From G963692885 sp964657395 (lineage in GTDB: Bacteria; Acidobacteriota; Terriglobia; Terriglobales; Acidobacteriaceae): DNA of 64,000 nt. The notes beneath the pieces are model-generated. The model saw nothing but the letters and a program-made list of their open reading frames with translations. It ran no database searches and was not told where the DNA came from. Made by a program: the position numbers and the translations under genes. The stretch covers positions 1 to 64,000 of the forward strand of contig CAZZUX010000004.1 in assembly GCA_964657395.1 (NCBI GenBank). The letters run 5' to 3'. The stretch's first letter is position 1, and every line of letters begins with the position of its first letter. Below, one piece after another: positions 9,305-18,103 of this stretch.

Positions 9305-9306
9305 TT

Positions 9307-11463
9307 GTGGAAACTGCGGCGGCAAAGCCGACACGTTTCCTTCTCGCCCTCTCGGCGATGGTCGGTTTGCTGATGCTGGTGTGTCTTGGGTGTTGGATAA
9401 GGTATTCCTCACCGATGAGAGGTCTTCCGTATCGAAGTGCCTTCGACAAACAGGGCGCGGCGGAGTGGACTGCCTTCGGCGGAACCTGGAGTGTGCATGA
9501 CGGGATCCTGCGGAACTCGTCTGACCAGCGGGGCGCGAAACTTCTGACCGGCTCCAGCTACTGGCGCGACTACGTTGTTGAGGCCGACCTTCGATTTCTC
9601 GGAACCGGGGGCGATGTCGGCTTGATCGTTCGATCCAACGACGAAGAGGCAGGGGTCGATGCATACAACGGCTACTATGTCGGGCTGCGGGGCTACGATG
9701 ACGCCTTGGTCGCCGGGCGAGCAGCTTTTGGATGGAGCGAGGCACTGCCCGTGCGTGGCCCGGGGGTGATCCAGCCTCTGGAATGGTTTCACTTGAAGAT
9801 TGTCGCCAGGGGCTGCAGTATCGGCGCGTCCGCCACGAATCTCGACACTGGCGAGACCAGCTATATCGTGATGCGCGAGCCGGATTGTGTGCGTTGGGGG
9901 CGAGTGGGCGTACGCTCTCTCGATACGGGTGCAGAATGGCGCAACGTTTCAGTAAGAAGCGCCTCGTCGGGGGATGAGACCGAGTTGACCAGTCACATCG
10001 ACGTGGTCGAGCAGCCTCTTTATCCACGCACGGAGGCCGAATACAACAATCGACCATTCATGGTGAGAGTGCCCCTGAATGCAACTATTCCCGGGCTGCA
10101 TCGTTCAGTGACGATGGCGAGTCTGCGATCTGCCGACCGGTCTAGAGCCGACCGGGTGAGTGTGCGCGGAGTAGTGACACTGCTGCGACCGGGATTGTTT
10201 GTGCAGGATGCGACCGGAGGTGCGGCAGCCGAGGTGGAAGACGGTTCAGCTGAAGGACTGAACCTTGGAGACGAGGTGGAGGTCGAGGGAGTGATCGATC
10301 CCGAGGAGGGAGACCGCATTTCCACGGTGATGATCGAGCACGCACATGTAGGTCTGCTGTGGGACCGGGTGCCGGTCTCGCCGGTGGAGATTGACGCGCT
10401 GGAAGGGACAGGCTCAGCAGTTGCCGGGATGCTGGTAGAGATGAAAGCCGAGGTCATGGCGCAGCGGGAAGAAGCCGGCAAGATCATCTTCGAACTGGCA
10501 AGCGGGACGCAAGCCTTCCGAGCCGTCGTGGACAGGTCGGGCGGAGGGTTACGCGTGCCTGCACTGCCGTTGCACAGCATAGTTCGCGTGCGTGGCATCT
10601 GTGTTCCAGACGAGCGGTATACCGGCCGGCAGACGCCGTTTGCGCTGCTGTTGCGCTCCACGGACGATATCGATCAGATTGCAGGGGCGCCCTGGTGGTC
10701 AGCCCGCCACCTGCTGCAAGAAGTTGTGTTGATCCTGATACTTCTACTGGTAGTGCAGGCGTATCACGGGTATATGCAGCGGCGCCGGCGAGCGGCTATC
10801 TCCGGTGAGCGGGAGCGGATGGCCCACGAGCTACATGACACGCTCGCACAGACCTTTGCCGGACTCGCGTTTCAACTGCACGGCATCCGCAATCGGTTAC
10901 GGCTGAGAGAGAGCGCACCCTTTGACATGGTGGAGAAGCAACTGGATGAAGCATCCGACTTCGTTCGGCGTACACACCGCGAGGCCAGCCTGAGCATCGC
11001 TATGCTTCGCTCCCAGTCGCCCGAGGTGGGTGACCTGGCGACGGCTCTGGAACGCAGCGCCCGCGAACTTACTCCACCGGGAGTCGCGTCAGTTCGCGTG
11101 GTGGGAGACAGCGCGAGCCGTGAAATGCCCTTGCGCATCACGGACGCGCTCTTTCACATTGCGCGTGAAGCGCTGGTGAATGCAGCACGGCATGCCAACG
11201 CCGCAAAGATTGACATCACGATCACGTTCCAGCGCAATGGCCTTTGTCTCGAAGTAACAGACGATGGCGTCGGCTTTGTCCCCGATCCGCACAGCGTGCG
11301 ACTCGGCCTTCGAGGAATTCAACATCGCGCCGCGGGCATCCACGCGAAAGTACAATTGGAAACAAAGGTTGGCCACGGCACCCGGCTTAAAGTGTCGGCC
11401 CCCACCTCTCGTCGCGTATGGAGTTTGCTGGGAAAGACGAAGCCGGACGATCTGGGCTTTTGA
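9307..11463 (+). CDS. Sensor histidine kinase (NarL-type, HisKA_3) with large extracytoplasmic region
   Basis: 718 residues, GTG start two bases after the binding-protein gene, so co-transcribed. A first membrane segment (about 7-26) leads to an external region: residues about 38-220 resemble a concanavalin-like/DUF1080 fold (AFGGTWSVHDGILRNSS, GDVGLIVRSNDE, EWFHLKIVARG), and about 275-455 contain two OB-like beta domains (GVVTLLRPGLFVQDATGGAA, VRVRGICVPDERYTGRQTPF). A second membrane helix (VVLILILLLVVQAYHGYM) precedes the dimerisation box ERMAHELHDTLAQ, with His510 as phosphoacceptor, and a HATPase_c domain (EALVNAARHANAAK, VTDDGVGF, GLRGIQHRA). It probably phosphorylates the convergent regulator at 11483-12121. 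The sugar-binding partner suggests a carbohydrate signal. Confidence 0.85.
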   Translation: METAAAKPTRFLLALSAMVGLLMLVCLGCWIRYSSPMRGLPYRSAFDKQGAAEWTAFGGTWSVHDGILRNSSDQRGAKLLTGSSYWRDYVVEADLRFLGTGGDVGLIVRSNDEEAGVDAYNGYYVGLRGYDDALVAGRAAFGWSEALPVRGPGVIQPLEWFHLKIVARGCSIGASATNLDTGETSYIVMREPDCVRWGRVGVRSLDTGAEWRNVSVRSASSGDETELTSHIDVVEQPLYPRTEAEYNNRPFMVRVPLNATIPGLHRSVTMASLRSADRSRADRVSVRGVVTLLRPGLFVQDATGGAAAEVEDGSAEGLNLGDEVEVEGVIDPEEGDRISTVMIEHAHVGLLWDRVPVSPVEIDALEGTGSAVAGMLVEMKAEVMAQREEAGKIIFELASGTQAFRAVVDRSGGGLRVPALPLHSIVRVRGICVPDERYTGRQTPFALLLRSTDDIDQIAGAPWWSARHLLQEVVLILILLLVVQAYHGYMQRRRRAAISGERERMAHELHDTLAQTFAGLAFQLHGIRNRLRLRESAPFDMVEKQLDEASDFVRRTHREASLSIAMLRSQSPEVGDLATALERSARELTPPGVASVRVVGDSASREMPLRITDALFHIAREALVNAARHANAAKIDITITFQRNGLCLEVTDDGVGFVPDPHSVRLGLRGIQHRAAGIHAKVQLETKVGHGTRLKVSAPTSRRVWSLLGKTKPDDLGF

Positions 11464-11482
11464 TCCCCGTTAAAGTTGCTGG

Positions 11483-12121
11483 TCACTTCTCTTCAAGCAC
11501 AATCAGCCCGCGCTGCATGGCGATCGTTGTAGCCTCAGTGCGGTCCTTGGCACCCAGCTTGTCGAGGCAGCTGATGACATGATTGCGCACTGTTTTATCA
11601 CTTATAAACAACAACTGGCCGATTTCGCGATTGGTCAGCCCTTTTGCAACGTGCAGCAACACTTCCTGCTCGCGAGCACTGAGCTGGGTACGGCTAAGCC
11701 GATCGGCAAGCTGCTGGCCGATCGAGGCCGGCACCCATCGCCGCCCGGCGTGCACGGCGCGAATTGCATTCAAGAGATCCTCACCCGATGCGCTTTTCAG
11801 CAGATAAGCCATGGCTCCTGCCTGAAAAGCCTGAAAGATGTCTTCGTCGGAGTGATAGTTCGTGAGTACAACGATCGGCAGAGCGACCTGGTCCTTGTGA
11901 AGCCGATTCATGAGTTCAAGGCCATTCATCCCGGGCATACGAAGATCGAGTAACAATACGTCTGAACTTCTCAGTGAGAGGCTACTGATTGCTTCTTCCC
12001 CGGACGCAGCTACGCCTGAAACAACCAGATCCGCAGTGCTTTCAAGCATGGTTTTCAAGCCCGATCGGACGACGGGATGATCATCCACCACGAAAACTCG
12101 AATTGCCTTTTCACTATTCAT
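11483..12121 (-). CDS. NarL/FixJ-family response regulator
   Basis: 213 residues from ATG at 12121; the frame extends to 12193, but the receiver domain begins right after MNSEKAIRVFVVDDHP, so the shorter start is preferred. The receiver has the acidic pair (VDDHP), the phosphorylation site in LLLDLRMPGMNG, the Thr/Ser of VVLTNY and the Lys of AYLLKSA. A LuxR-type helix-turn-helix follows (LSAREQEVLLHVAKGLTNRE, ISDKTVRNHV). It is encoded tail to tail with the HisKA_3 kinase, the usual partner class. Targets are unknown; the neighbouring GH5-like gene or the TonB receptor are candidates by position only. No strong ribosome binding site precedes the start. Confidence 0.85.
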   Translation of the reverse strand: MNSEKAIRVFVVDDHPVVRSGLKTMLESTADLVVSGVAASGEEAISSLSLRSSDVLLLDLRMPGMNGLELMNRLHKDQVALPIVVLTNYHSDEDIFQAFQAGAMAYLLKSASGEDLLNAIRAVHAGRRWVPASIGQQLADRLSRTQLSAREQEVLLHVAKGLTNREIGQLLFISDKTVRNHVISCLDKLGAKDRTEATTIAMQRGLIVLEEK

Positions 12122-12299
12122 GGTTTTTACGGTCCAGCGTTGAGGCTGCAGGTAGTTCACATGAACTACAAGGACGAGGTGCTGTCGTCCCATTGACCAT
12201 ACCTGAGAGTGACCCTACTAATTGTCCCTGCAACGAGACCACGTTATCACTCTTCGTTATTTCCAAATTGAACAAGAAGAATTGAGGCTGTAACCCTTG

Positions 12300-13433
12300 A
12301 TGAGAAAACTGAGCTCCCTTCTGCTCGTCCTGCTGATTGGCACCACCGTGGTTGTAGCGCAGGGTAGCCAGCGCTGGTCAGAAGAGAAAGCCAATAACTG
12401 GTACAGTCAGCAGCGCTGGCTGGTTGGATCGAACTACATTCCGGAAGATGCTATCAACCAGCTGGAGATGTGGCAGGCAGATACCTTCAATCCAACAGAG
12501 ATCGACAAGGAGCTGGGTTGGGCACAAGGACTGGGCATGAACACGATGCGAGTCTTTCTCCATGATCAGCTTTGGCAGCAGGACCGCGCCGGATTCGAGA
12601 AGCGGATCAACACCTTCCTGGACATTGCGAGTCGCCACCAGATCCGTCCTGTTTTCGTGATTTTTGACTCCTGCTGGGACCCGGTACCGAAACTCGGACC
12701 CCAGCATCCGCCAATTCCCGGAGTGCATAACTCGGGCTGGGTGCAGAGTCCCGGTACCGCATCGCTCGAAAATCCCAAGGATTATGCCCGGCTTGAAGCT
12801 TATGTAAAGGGCCTGATTGGCGACTTCGCGAATGACAAGCGCATCCTTGCCTTTGACCTGTGGAATGAACCAGACAACGGTGGGGGCGGTAACTACGCCA
12901 AGCAAGAGCCGCCCAACAAAAATGCGCTGGTAGAAGCATTAATCCCCAAGGTATTTGCCTGGGCGCGCTCGGTACATCCCATTCAGCCGCTGACGAGCGG
13001 CGTGTGGACCGGCGACTGGACGAGTCTTGAGACTATGACACACGTGGGTAAGATTCAGATCGAGCAATCCGACATTATCAGCTTTCACAATTACGGATGG
13101 CCCGAAGACTTTGAGAGCCATGTTCACATGCTTCAGCAATACAACCGGCCGCTGCTCTGCACCGAGTACATGGCGCGCGGAGCCGGCAGTACCTTTGACA
13201 CGATTTTGCCAATCGCTTTGCGCGAGCACGTAGGCGCGATCAACTGGGGATTCGTGGCCGGCAAGACTCAGACGTATTTCCCCTGGGATTCATGGAAGCA
13301 TCCCTACGTGGAAGATCCGCCTACTGTCTGGTTCCACGACATCTTTTATCCGAATGGAACCCTTTATCGGAGTCGAGAAGGTGAGGTGCTGCGCAGTCTC
13401 ACTGCTCAGTCTGCCAGCATAAAAGCCAGATGA
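12300..13433 (+). CDS. Secreted GH5-like glycoside hydrolase (cellulase/mannanase superfamily)
   Basis: 377 residues with a signal peptide (KLSSLLLVLLIGTTVVVAQG). The TIM-barrel features are visible: GMNTMRVFLHDQLW, RPVFVIFDSCWDP, ILAFDLWNEPDN with the catalytic acid/base Glu190, FHNYGW, and LLCTEYMARG with the probable nucleophile Glu289. Two glutamates after strands 4 and 7 are the clan GH-A pattern; exact substrate (beta-mannan, xylan or glucan) cannot be read from the sequence. An in-frame TTG lies directly before the ATG; GAGG about 13 bases upstream suits either. It stands next to the kinase/regulator genes on the divergent side of the regulator and may be their target, which is inference. 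Confidence 0.8.
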   Translation: MRKLSSLLLVLLIGTTVVVAQGSQRWSEEKANNWYSQQRWLVGSNYIPEDAINQLEMWQADTFNPTEIDKELGWAQGLGMNTMRVFLHDQLWQQDRAGFEKRINTFLDIASRHQIRPVFVIFDSCWDPVPKLGPQHPPIPGVHNSGWVQSPGTASLENPKDYARLEAYVKGLIGDFANDKRILAFDLWNEPDNGGGGNYAKQEPPNKNALVEALIPKVFAWARSVHPIQPLTSGVWTGDWTSLETMTHVGKIQIEQSDIISFHNYGWPEDFESHVHMLQQYNRPLLCTEYMARGAGSTFDTILPIALREHVGAINWGFVAGKTQTYFPWDSWKHPYVEDPPTVWFHDIFYPNGTLYRSREGEVLRSLTAQSASIKAR

Positions 13434-14018
13434 AACTAGGCCACGGAACGGGTGTGAGGGCTGGTGTGCGCCGATGCCTATGTCAACTCAGACATCAAGA
13501 AGTCTTCGAAGGCGCTGACGACGTTGAGTTGAAATTTCACCAGTAGTCACAATGGCACTTCGATATGGACCGTGGACGATTGTGCTGGAGATGAAGCGGA
13601 AGGCGCTCACCGGGAAGCTCTAGCGGCTGTGGTCACTGATCTATCGATGTGGGGCTCTTCGCGCGGGAAGCGCAGTCCTTCGACAACCCGGACTCCGAAG
13701 CTACAGCGCTTCATTTTCATCGGAATCGATATATGGAAACGCTGAGGGTGATGCGCCGGAGCAACTGGAAGCAAAACTCGGGGGCAGCAAAGATTGCAGT
13801 TTCAACAACTGGGTTCCAAGGCGAGGGGAATCGTCTAAGTCCGCCGGCGAGTTCAGTTGCTAAGGAAAGGATGTTCATGGCCTACTAGGAGCGACGGCTA
13901 CTCTTAGGGTTGGGCACTGTGCGCCGCAGGAAGCGCCCGGGAAAGTAGCGCAACTGCTGTCCAGTTATAAAGGGCTTATAGCGGACTGACTTCTCCGCTC
14001 CGCTTACGGATCATAACG
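13434..14018. other. Stretch with no convincing gene
   Basis: The region holds only short open frames (longest about 79 codons on the plus strand at 13649-13888) with no domain motif or signal sequence. It lies between an intact hydrolase gene and two gene remnants, and I read it as degraded DNA. Confidence 0.4.
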
Positions 14019-14523
14019 CTACTTGGCAAGATTTGAAAAAGACTTCTTTTCTGCCTTAGGTGGGTTCCATTTGGTATAGCCGTAGAGATGGTTAAGTGTC
14101 TCGGCGGCGATGAACTTGCCATCGTGGCCTCGCAGCGTGTAGGAGACGATCGCACCTCCGTTGAATGATGGATGAGGCCATGGAAAGAGAAAACTCACAA
14201 GGAAGATCTGGTGCGTTCTCGTACCACCACCGGCGACGTCATTTGCAAAGGTAAGAATCCGGTAGGTCGCGGATTCGGAGTAAACAGCCGGAGCGCTTCC
14301 TGTCTTTGGTTCTATCGCACCGAGCGCGTAAAGCATCCCAGCGCCAAAAAGAATGTTGCTTGTGCTTGAGCTAGACGACGCAATCAAAGAGCCCTGTAGC
14401 GCAGCCATTTGGGCGTCTAAGTCCTTTAGGTCACCGGTAGGGTCATAAGGATCTTTGCCTAGAGAGGTAGGGTGCTGTGCCTTAATCGCCTGGACTGCCA
14501 GTTCGGCATCAACAGAGTCGAGC
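14019..14523 (-). CDS. Uncharacterised protein, possibly a fragment
   Basis: The frame opens directly after a TAG at about 14524 and encodes LDSVDAELAVQAIKAQHPTS and onward; the first ATG is at 14408, giving 129 residues. It includes an Ala/Gly/Ser-rich stretch (SSSSTSNILFGAGMLYALGA), then a region with TRTHQIFLVSFLF and HDGKFIAAETLNHLYGYTKW. I do not recognise the family. Because its open frame overlaps the degraded tail of a helicase remnant, it may itself be a fragment joined to it by deletion. Confidence 0.35.
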
Positions 14524-14828
14524 TACCAACGACAATCATCATAGCGATAGCACGAGATGTCGCCACATGAGCCTGTTTAGGCTATACAGAAATTCCATCC
14601 CTCGGGGCGCGTCGTCTTGAAAGGAAGTCGTCAGAGAGTAGATGACCATCGACGCTTCTTGGCCTTGAAACTTATCGACTGTCCCGATCTTGATGCCGGC
14701 AGGAAGCCGTTCCGCCAGATCAGCGACTTGGGCGTTGTAAGGTGCCCCAATCAAGATGGGCCTGTCTTCTGCCTAATTGATCCCGTGCGATGAACGGATA
14801 TTACGAGCCTCTCGTTGTGTGAGTTGGC
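14459..14828 (-). pseudogene. Remnant of an SF1 DNA helicase (AAA_12-like C-terminal domain)
   Basis: The fragment reads PILIGAPYNAQVADLAERLP, IKIGTVDKFQGQEASMVIYS and RGMEFLYSLNRL, the conserved motifs V and VI region of UvrD/Dna2-type helicases that are often fused to RecB-like nucleases. A frameshift after NRL moves the expected VATSRA motif into another frame (VATSRAIAMMIVVGSS), and an in-frame TAG lies upstream near INxAEDRP. The helicase core and nuclease parts are missing. It sits directly downstream of the phosphatase gene on the same strand and is non-functional. Confidence 0.7.
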
Positions 14829-14829
14829 T

Positions 14830-16041
14830 TCAGGCGCGAACCTGAACAATCAGGAGCGAGGCGTCGTCGTGAAAGCTATTCTGCGCAAACTCTGTGACCG
14901 AACTCATGATGGCTGTGCGGATGGAATGTGCGTCTGAGGCGGCGCTGCGTGCTGCGGCGACCAGTCGTGCCTCGCCAAATTCTTCGCCTGCGGGATTGAA
15001 GGCTTCGGTGACTCCGTCCGTGGAGAGAAGCAACTGATCGCCAGCCAGCAGGGAAATGGTGTGGTCCGTAAACACAGCTCCGGCAAATATGCCGAGGACG
15101 GGACCACTTCCCGACAACTCCACTATCTCGGGACCGCGAAGCAGCAGAGGCGGATTGTGACCTGCTAATTCATAGGTCAGCGTCATTTTGCTTCGGTCAA
15201 TAATTCCGTAGACGAGAGTGACAAAGCGACCGGTGGGGAGAGTGGCACAGAGTGCCTGGTTCAATCGTTGGCAGAGGTGTGCCGGACTTTGCTCGTCAGG
15301 AGCGAATGCCCGGAGAGTGGCTTGCAGGTTGGCGGTAATGAGGGCTGCGGACATGCCTTTTCCAGATACGTCCGCTAGACAAAAGGCGATACGCGTTTCT
15401 GAAAGTACGAGGACGTCGAAGTAATCGCCGGAGACAGAACGGGCGGGCTGCCACGCGCAACTGATTTCCACCCCTGCAATTTGCGGAACGGATCTCGGGA
15501 GAAGGCTGGATTGAATTTCGAATGCGTCTTTAAGTTCAGAGGCTTGTGCTTCCAGTTCCTTGCGCCCATATTGCACCTGCTGAGCCAGTTGAGCATTCGC
15601 AGCCTGCAGTCTTGCTCGATTGCTTGCGAAGGTGTGGGTCACAAGCCCAATGACGATACAGATCAGCGAAGCGTAGGGGATGTCTCCACTTTTCCAATTA
15701 GCGAGAGTGGAGAGTGAGCGACCGAGAATGAGACGGCTGAAAACGCCACCGAATGTTCCGGCAAACACTGATACGGGCAGGAGCAGAGCGCAATAAACGA
15801 TCCAATTTCTGGGAAAAGGTTGATCGTAGAGCGGCCCGGAGAGAGAAAGGATAATGGTGACGGCATTGCCCGCGAAAAGAGTATAAAGCACGGTGCTGAC
15901 CAGGCTGGCGTGGCCCAGCAGCAACCATTGAATAGCAGCGATGGAGAGCGCGATGGCCAGCAGGAGCAGCTGAGAACGCACAATGTCAAGGCCCGCGTAG
16001 CGCTTGTATTCAGCCAGTTTGAGTTCGAGCCACTCGGTCAA
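14830..16041 (-). CDS. Membrane-bound SpoIIE/RsbU-type PP2C phosphatase
   Basis: 403 residues from a TTG start with AGAGG eight bases upstream. About four membrane segments lie in residues 23-150 (LLLLAIALSIAAIQWLLLG, NWIVYCALLLPVSVFAGTF, ASLICIVIGLVTHTFA), followed by a short coiled coil (LQAANAQLAQQVQYGRKELE). The SpoIIE domain has the metal-binding patterns SGDYFDVL, CLADVSGKGMSAAL, GHNPPLLLR, LLLSTDGVTEAFN and FHDDASLLIV. Such proteins dephosphorylate anti-sigma-factor antagonists in partner-switching stress responses. No STAS or anti-sigma gene is adjacent, so its partners are elsewhere. Confidence 0.85.
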   Translation of the reverse strand: MTEWLELKLAEYKRYAGLDIVRSQLLLLAIALSIAAIQWLLLGHASLVSTVLYTLFAGNAVTIILSLSGPLYDQPFPRNWIVYCALLLPVSVFAGTFGGVFSRLILGRSLSTLANWKSGDIPYASLICIVIGLVTHTFASNRARLQAANAQLAQQVQYGRKELEAQASELKDAFEIQSSLLPRSVPQIAGVEISCAWQPARSVSGDYFDVLVLSETRIAFCLADVSGKGMSAALITANLQATLRAFAPDEQSPAHLCQRLNQALCATLPTGRFVTLVYGIIDRSKMTLTYELAGHNPPLLLRGPEIVELSGSGPVLGIFAGAVFTDHTISLLAGDQLLLSTDGVTEAFNPAGEEFGEARLVAAARSAASDAHSIRTAIMSSVTEFAQNSFHDDASLLIVQVRA

Positions 16042-16137
16042 AAGATAGCCTCTGAATATGTGGCGACAGCGTGAATTATCGTCCGTGGCGGCACATCAAG
16101 ATTATGGCATCGTCCATGGAGAGATTCTGCTTTGAAC

Positions 16138-16178
16138 AAAACAGCGAAGCCCCGGAATGCTCCGGGACCTTCTGTTTT
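16138..16178 (-). terminator. Nested hairpin, probable terminator
   Basis: Outer arms AAAACAG and CTGTTTT enclose inner arms CCCGGA and TCCGGG with short unpaired bases between. It lies between the epimerase gene (ends 16262, minus strand) and the phosphatase gene, and the T-run follows on the minus strand. It probably ends the epimerase transcript. Confidence 0.55.
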
Positions 16179-16261
16179 AACCATTGCGAAGAGACGTTGG
16201 AGCCTCAAAGCACTTTGATCGAGATGACGATCGGTCGGAGATGACGACCGCAGATTCGTTA

Positions 16262-17149
16262 CTAGTACTTCATGTTCGCGAGATCTTCGATCAGCCCCGG
16301 GCCTGTCGGCTTCCAGCCCAGCTGCTGGCGTGTCCACTCGCTTGATGCGGGCATATCAAGCGAAGCGAAATGCGCAAACCAGCCGAAGTGTTCGCCGGCC
16401 TTTTCTGGTGCGATCGAGACTACTGGCAGCTGCAGTCCGTTTCCGACCGTTTCGGCTATCTCGCGCAGCGACACACCTTCTTCGTCTACTGCGTTGTACG
16501 TCGTCACCCCGTGCCCTGTCTTTTCCACCGCGAGGCGGTATAGGTGCGCCACATCTTTAAGCGGAGCTGCGGCCCAGCGAGCCGCACCCTCGCCCACGTA
16601 TGCCGATATGCCCTTCTCGCGCGCCATCTGGATGAGAAATGTGACCAGACCTTGTTTGCGCGTGTCGTGCACCTGGGGCAGACGGACTATTGCCACGTGC
16701 ACACCTTTCTCAGAGACGGCGCGGGCAGCCTTTTCAGGTCTGCGCGGCAACGCGGGTGATTCGATAGCCGGATCAGTTTCCGTGCGCACGTGGCCCGGCC
16801 CGCCGCTTGTCAATCCAACGCCTGAAGTCACCACCAGCAGCTTGCCCGGCGCCAGGACTGATCCCAGCGCATCGATGGCGTTGACTTCGTCTTCTGCGCT
16901 CTGCGCGAACTTCGACATGTCGTCATGATTGAACGCCAGGTGCACGACGGCATCCATCCCGGTCGCTCCGCGGCGCATGCTTTCGACGTCCTGAAGGGTC
17001 CCCCGATGGACTTCCGCGCCCACTGCTTTCAACTGCTCAGCCCCTGCTTCACTCCGCGTCATTCCGCGAACCTGGTGCCCTGCCTGGATCAGCTCCTTCA
17101 CCAGTTCCGTTCCGATGAAACCCGTCGCGCCCGTAACAAATACCCGCAT
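16262..17149 (-). CDS. NAD(P)-dependent epimerase-like SDR (extended/atypical)
   Basis: 295 residues. The start at 17149 is set by AGGAGG six bases upstream; the frame is open further up but those codons overlap the operators. MRVFVTGATGFIGTELVKEL is a Rossmann nucleotide-binding site (TGxxGFIG), followed by VRGMTRSEAG, DAVVHLAFNH and LLVVTSGVG. The usual YxxxK dyad is not obvious, as in atypical NmrA-like or isoflavone-reductase-like members, so the reaction is not predicted. It is divergent from a TetR regulator with two operators between them and is probably its target. Confidence 0.8.
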   Translation of the reverse strand: MRVFVTGATGFIGTELVKELIQAGHQVRGMTRSEAGAEQLKAVGAEVHRGTLQDVESMRRGATGMDAVVHLAFNHDDMSKFAQSAEDEVNAIDALGSVLAPGKLLVVTSGVGLTSGGPGHVRTETDPAIESPALPRRPEKAARAVSEKGVHVAIVRLPQVHDTRKQGLVTFLIQMAREKGISAYVGEGAARWAAAPLKDVAHLYRLAVEKTGHGVTTYNAVDEEGVSLREIAETVGNGLQLPVVSIAPEKAGEHFGWFAHFASLDMPASSEWTRQQLGWKPTGPGLIEDLANMKY

Positions 17150-17189
17150 GTACATCCTCCTGTGTGGTGGCACTGACCGCTCTGCACCG

Positions 17190-17218
17190 TTGACATTGTC
17201 ACTACGGCTGAATAAAAC
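17190..17218 (+). promoter_or_regulatory. Candidate promoter for the TetR gene
   Basis: TTGACA at 17190-17195 and TAAAAC at 17213-17218 with a 17-base spacer resemble a sigma-70 promoter. The second box overlaps the first TetR operator-like palindrome, which would allow autorepression. Confidence 0.4.
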
Positions 17219-17233
17219 GGAGACAGCCCCCGT
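17217..17233. promoter_or_regulatory. TetR operator-like palindrome 1
   Basis: ACGGAGACAGCCCCCGT is a 17-base imperfect inverted repeat of the common TetR form ACGGAGAC-N-GTCTCCGT. It lies between the divergent SDR and TetR genes, 29 bases from a second copy. Confidence 0.6.
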
Positions 17234-17245
17234 ATAGATAGATAA

Positions 17246-17262
17246 CCGGAGATGGTCCCCGG
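17246..17262. promoter_or_regulatory. TetR operator-like palindrome 2
   Basis: CCGGAGATGGTCCCCGG has the same 17-base layout as the first copy, at a start-to-start distance of 29 bases (about three helical turns). Two sites on the same face of the DNA fit cooperative binding. Confidence 0.6.
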
Positions 17263-17289
17263 TTGCAAACATTCGTATCATTTCTTTTT

Positions 17290-17931
17290 ATGGCGAAGAA
17301 GAAGCTCACTCCCGCCCGGCCCAGCCGCAGACCTCGCGCCGATGCGATGCGCAATCGCGAACGAATTCTTGAGGTAGCCAAGGAAATCTTTACCCGTGAC
17401 GGGGCGTCCGCAAGCCTTGACGACATTGCGCGACGATCCGAGGTTGGCTCCGGCACCCTGTACCGGCATTTCCCGACTCGCGACTCGCTCATTGAAGCCG
17501 TCTATCGCAGCGAGGTAGAGAAGCTTGCTGCAGCGGAAAAGCGTTTTGCCGCCGCAATGCCGCCTCTTGAAGCGCTCCGCGCCTGGATGTTTCTCTTCAT
17601 TGACCATGTGGCGGCCAAGAGTCTCATCATCCCTGCGATGGAGACAGTGGCCGGCGGCTCCATGCGCATGATCGAAGGCTCGCGCAGTCTTGTTCACACG
17701 GCCTTCGTCACGTTAGTCAAACGCGCGATCGCCAGCGGTGATCTCCGCGCCGACATTGATCCTGACGACTTTGTTCGCGCGCTTGTCGGAGTTTTTCACA
17801 CAACAGCAATGCCTGGATGGGAACAGAGCGGCCGCCGTATTGTTGACATCCTGATCGCTGGTTCGAGCGTGCACAAGATTGCTTCGGGCAAAGCGCGTTC
17901 TCAAAACAGAGCAGCCTCTATGACGAAGTAA
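17290..17931 (+). CDS. TetR/AcrR-family transcriptional repressor
   Basis: 213 residues from ATG at 17290; an earlier in-frame TTG at 17263 is less likely because it would start directly beside the second operator. After a basic leader (MAKKKLTPARPSRRPRADAM) comes the helix-turn-helix domain: RERILEVAKEIFTRDG, SLDDIARRSEVGSGTLYRHF and DSLIEAVYRSEV. The C-terminal helical domain (SMRMIEGSRSLVHTAF ... DDFVRALVGVFHTT) is the ligand-binding part; ligand unknown. It probably represses itself and the divergent SDR gene. Confidence 0.88.
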   Translation: MAKKKLTPARPSRRPRADAMRNRERILEVAKEIFTRDGASASLDDIARRSEVGSGTLYRHFPTRDSLIEAVYRSEVEKLAAAEKRFAAAMPPLEALRAWMFLFIDHVAAKSLIIPAMETVAGGSMRMIEGSRSLVHTAFVTLVKRAIASGDLRADIDPDDFVRALVGVFHTTAMPGWEQSGRRIVDILIAGSSVHKIASGKARSQNRAASMTK

Positions 17932-18103
17932 GAGTCGACCGCCCTGTCACTAGCCTGGTATACGGCAGAAGACCACAGCGTCTGTCCCAGGAGCTCAGTT
18001 CGTGCAGCGCAGTGAGCAAGGAAAGCCAAGAGAGCGGAGTGTTCGTCCAAGCGGCATTCTTTGAGTGAGGATTGGAAAAAAGCACGGCGGTCTGTTCTGA
18101 TGA

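Noticed and set aside
13649..13888. 79-codon plus-strand open frame
   Set aside because: No ribosome binding site, no motif and odd composition; lies in a decayed stretch.
17150..17281. Longer N-terminus for the epimerase-like SDR
   Set aside because: AGGAGG and the Rossmann motif set the start at 17149; the upstream codons lie in the operator region.
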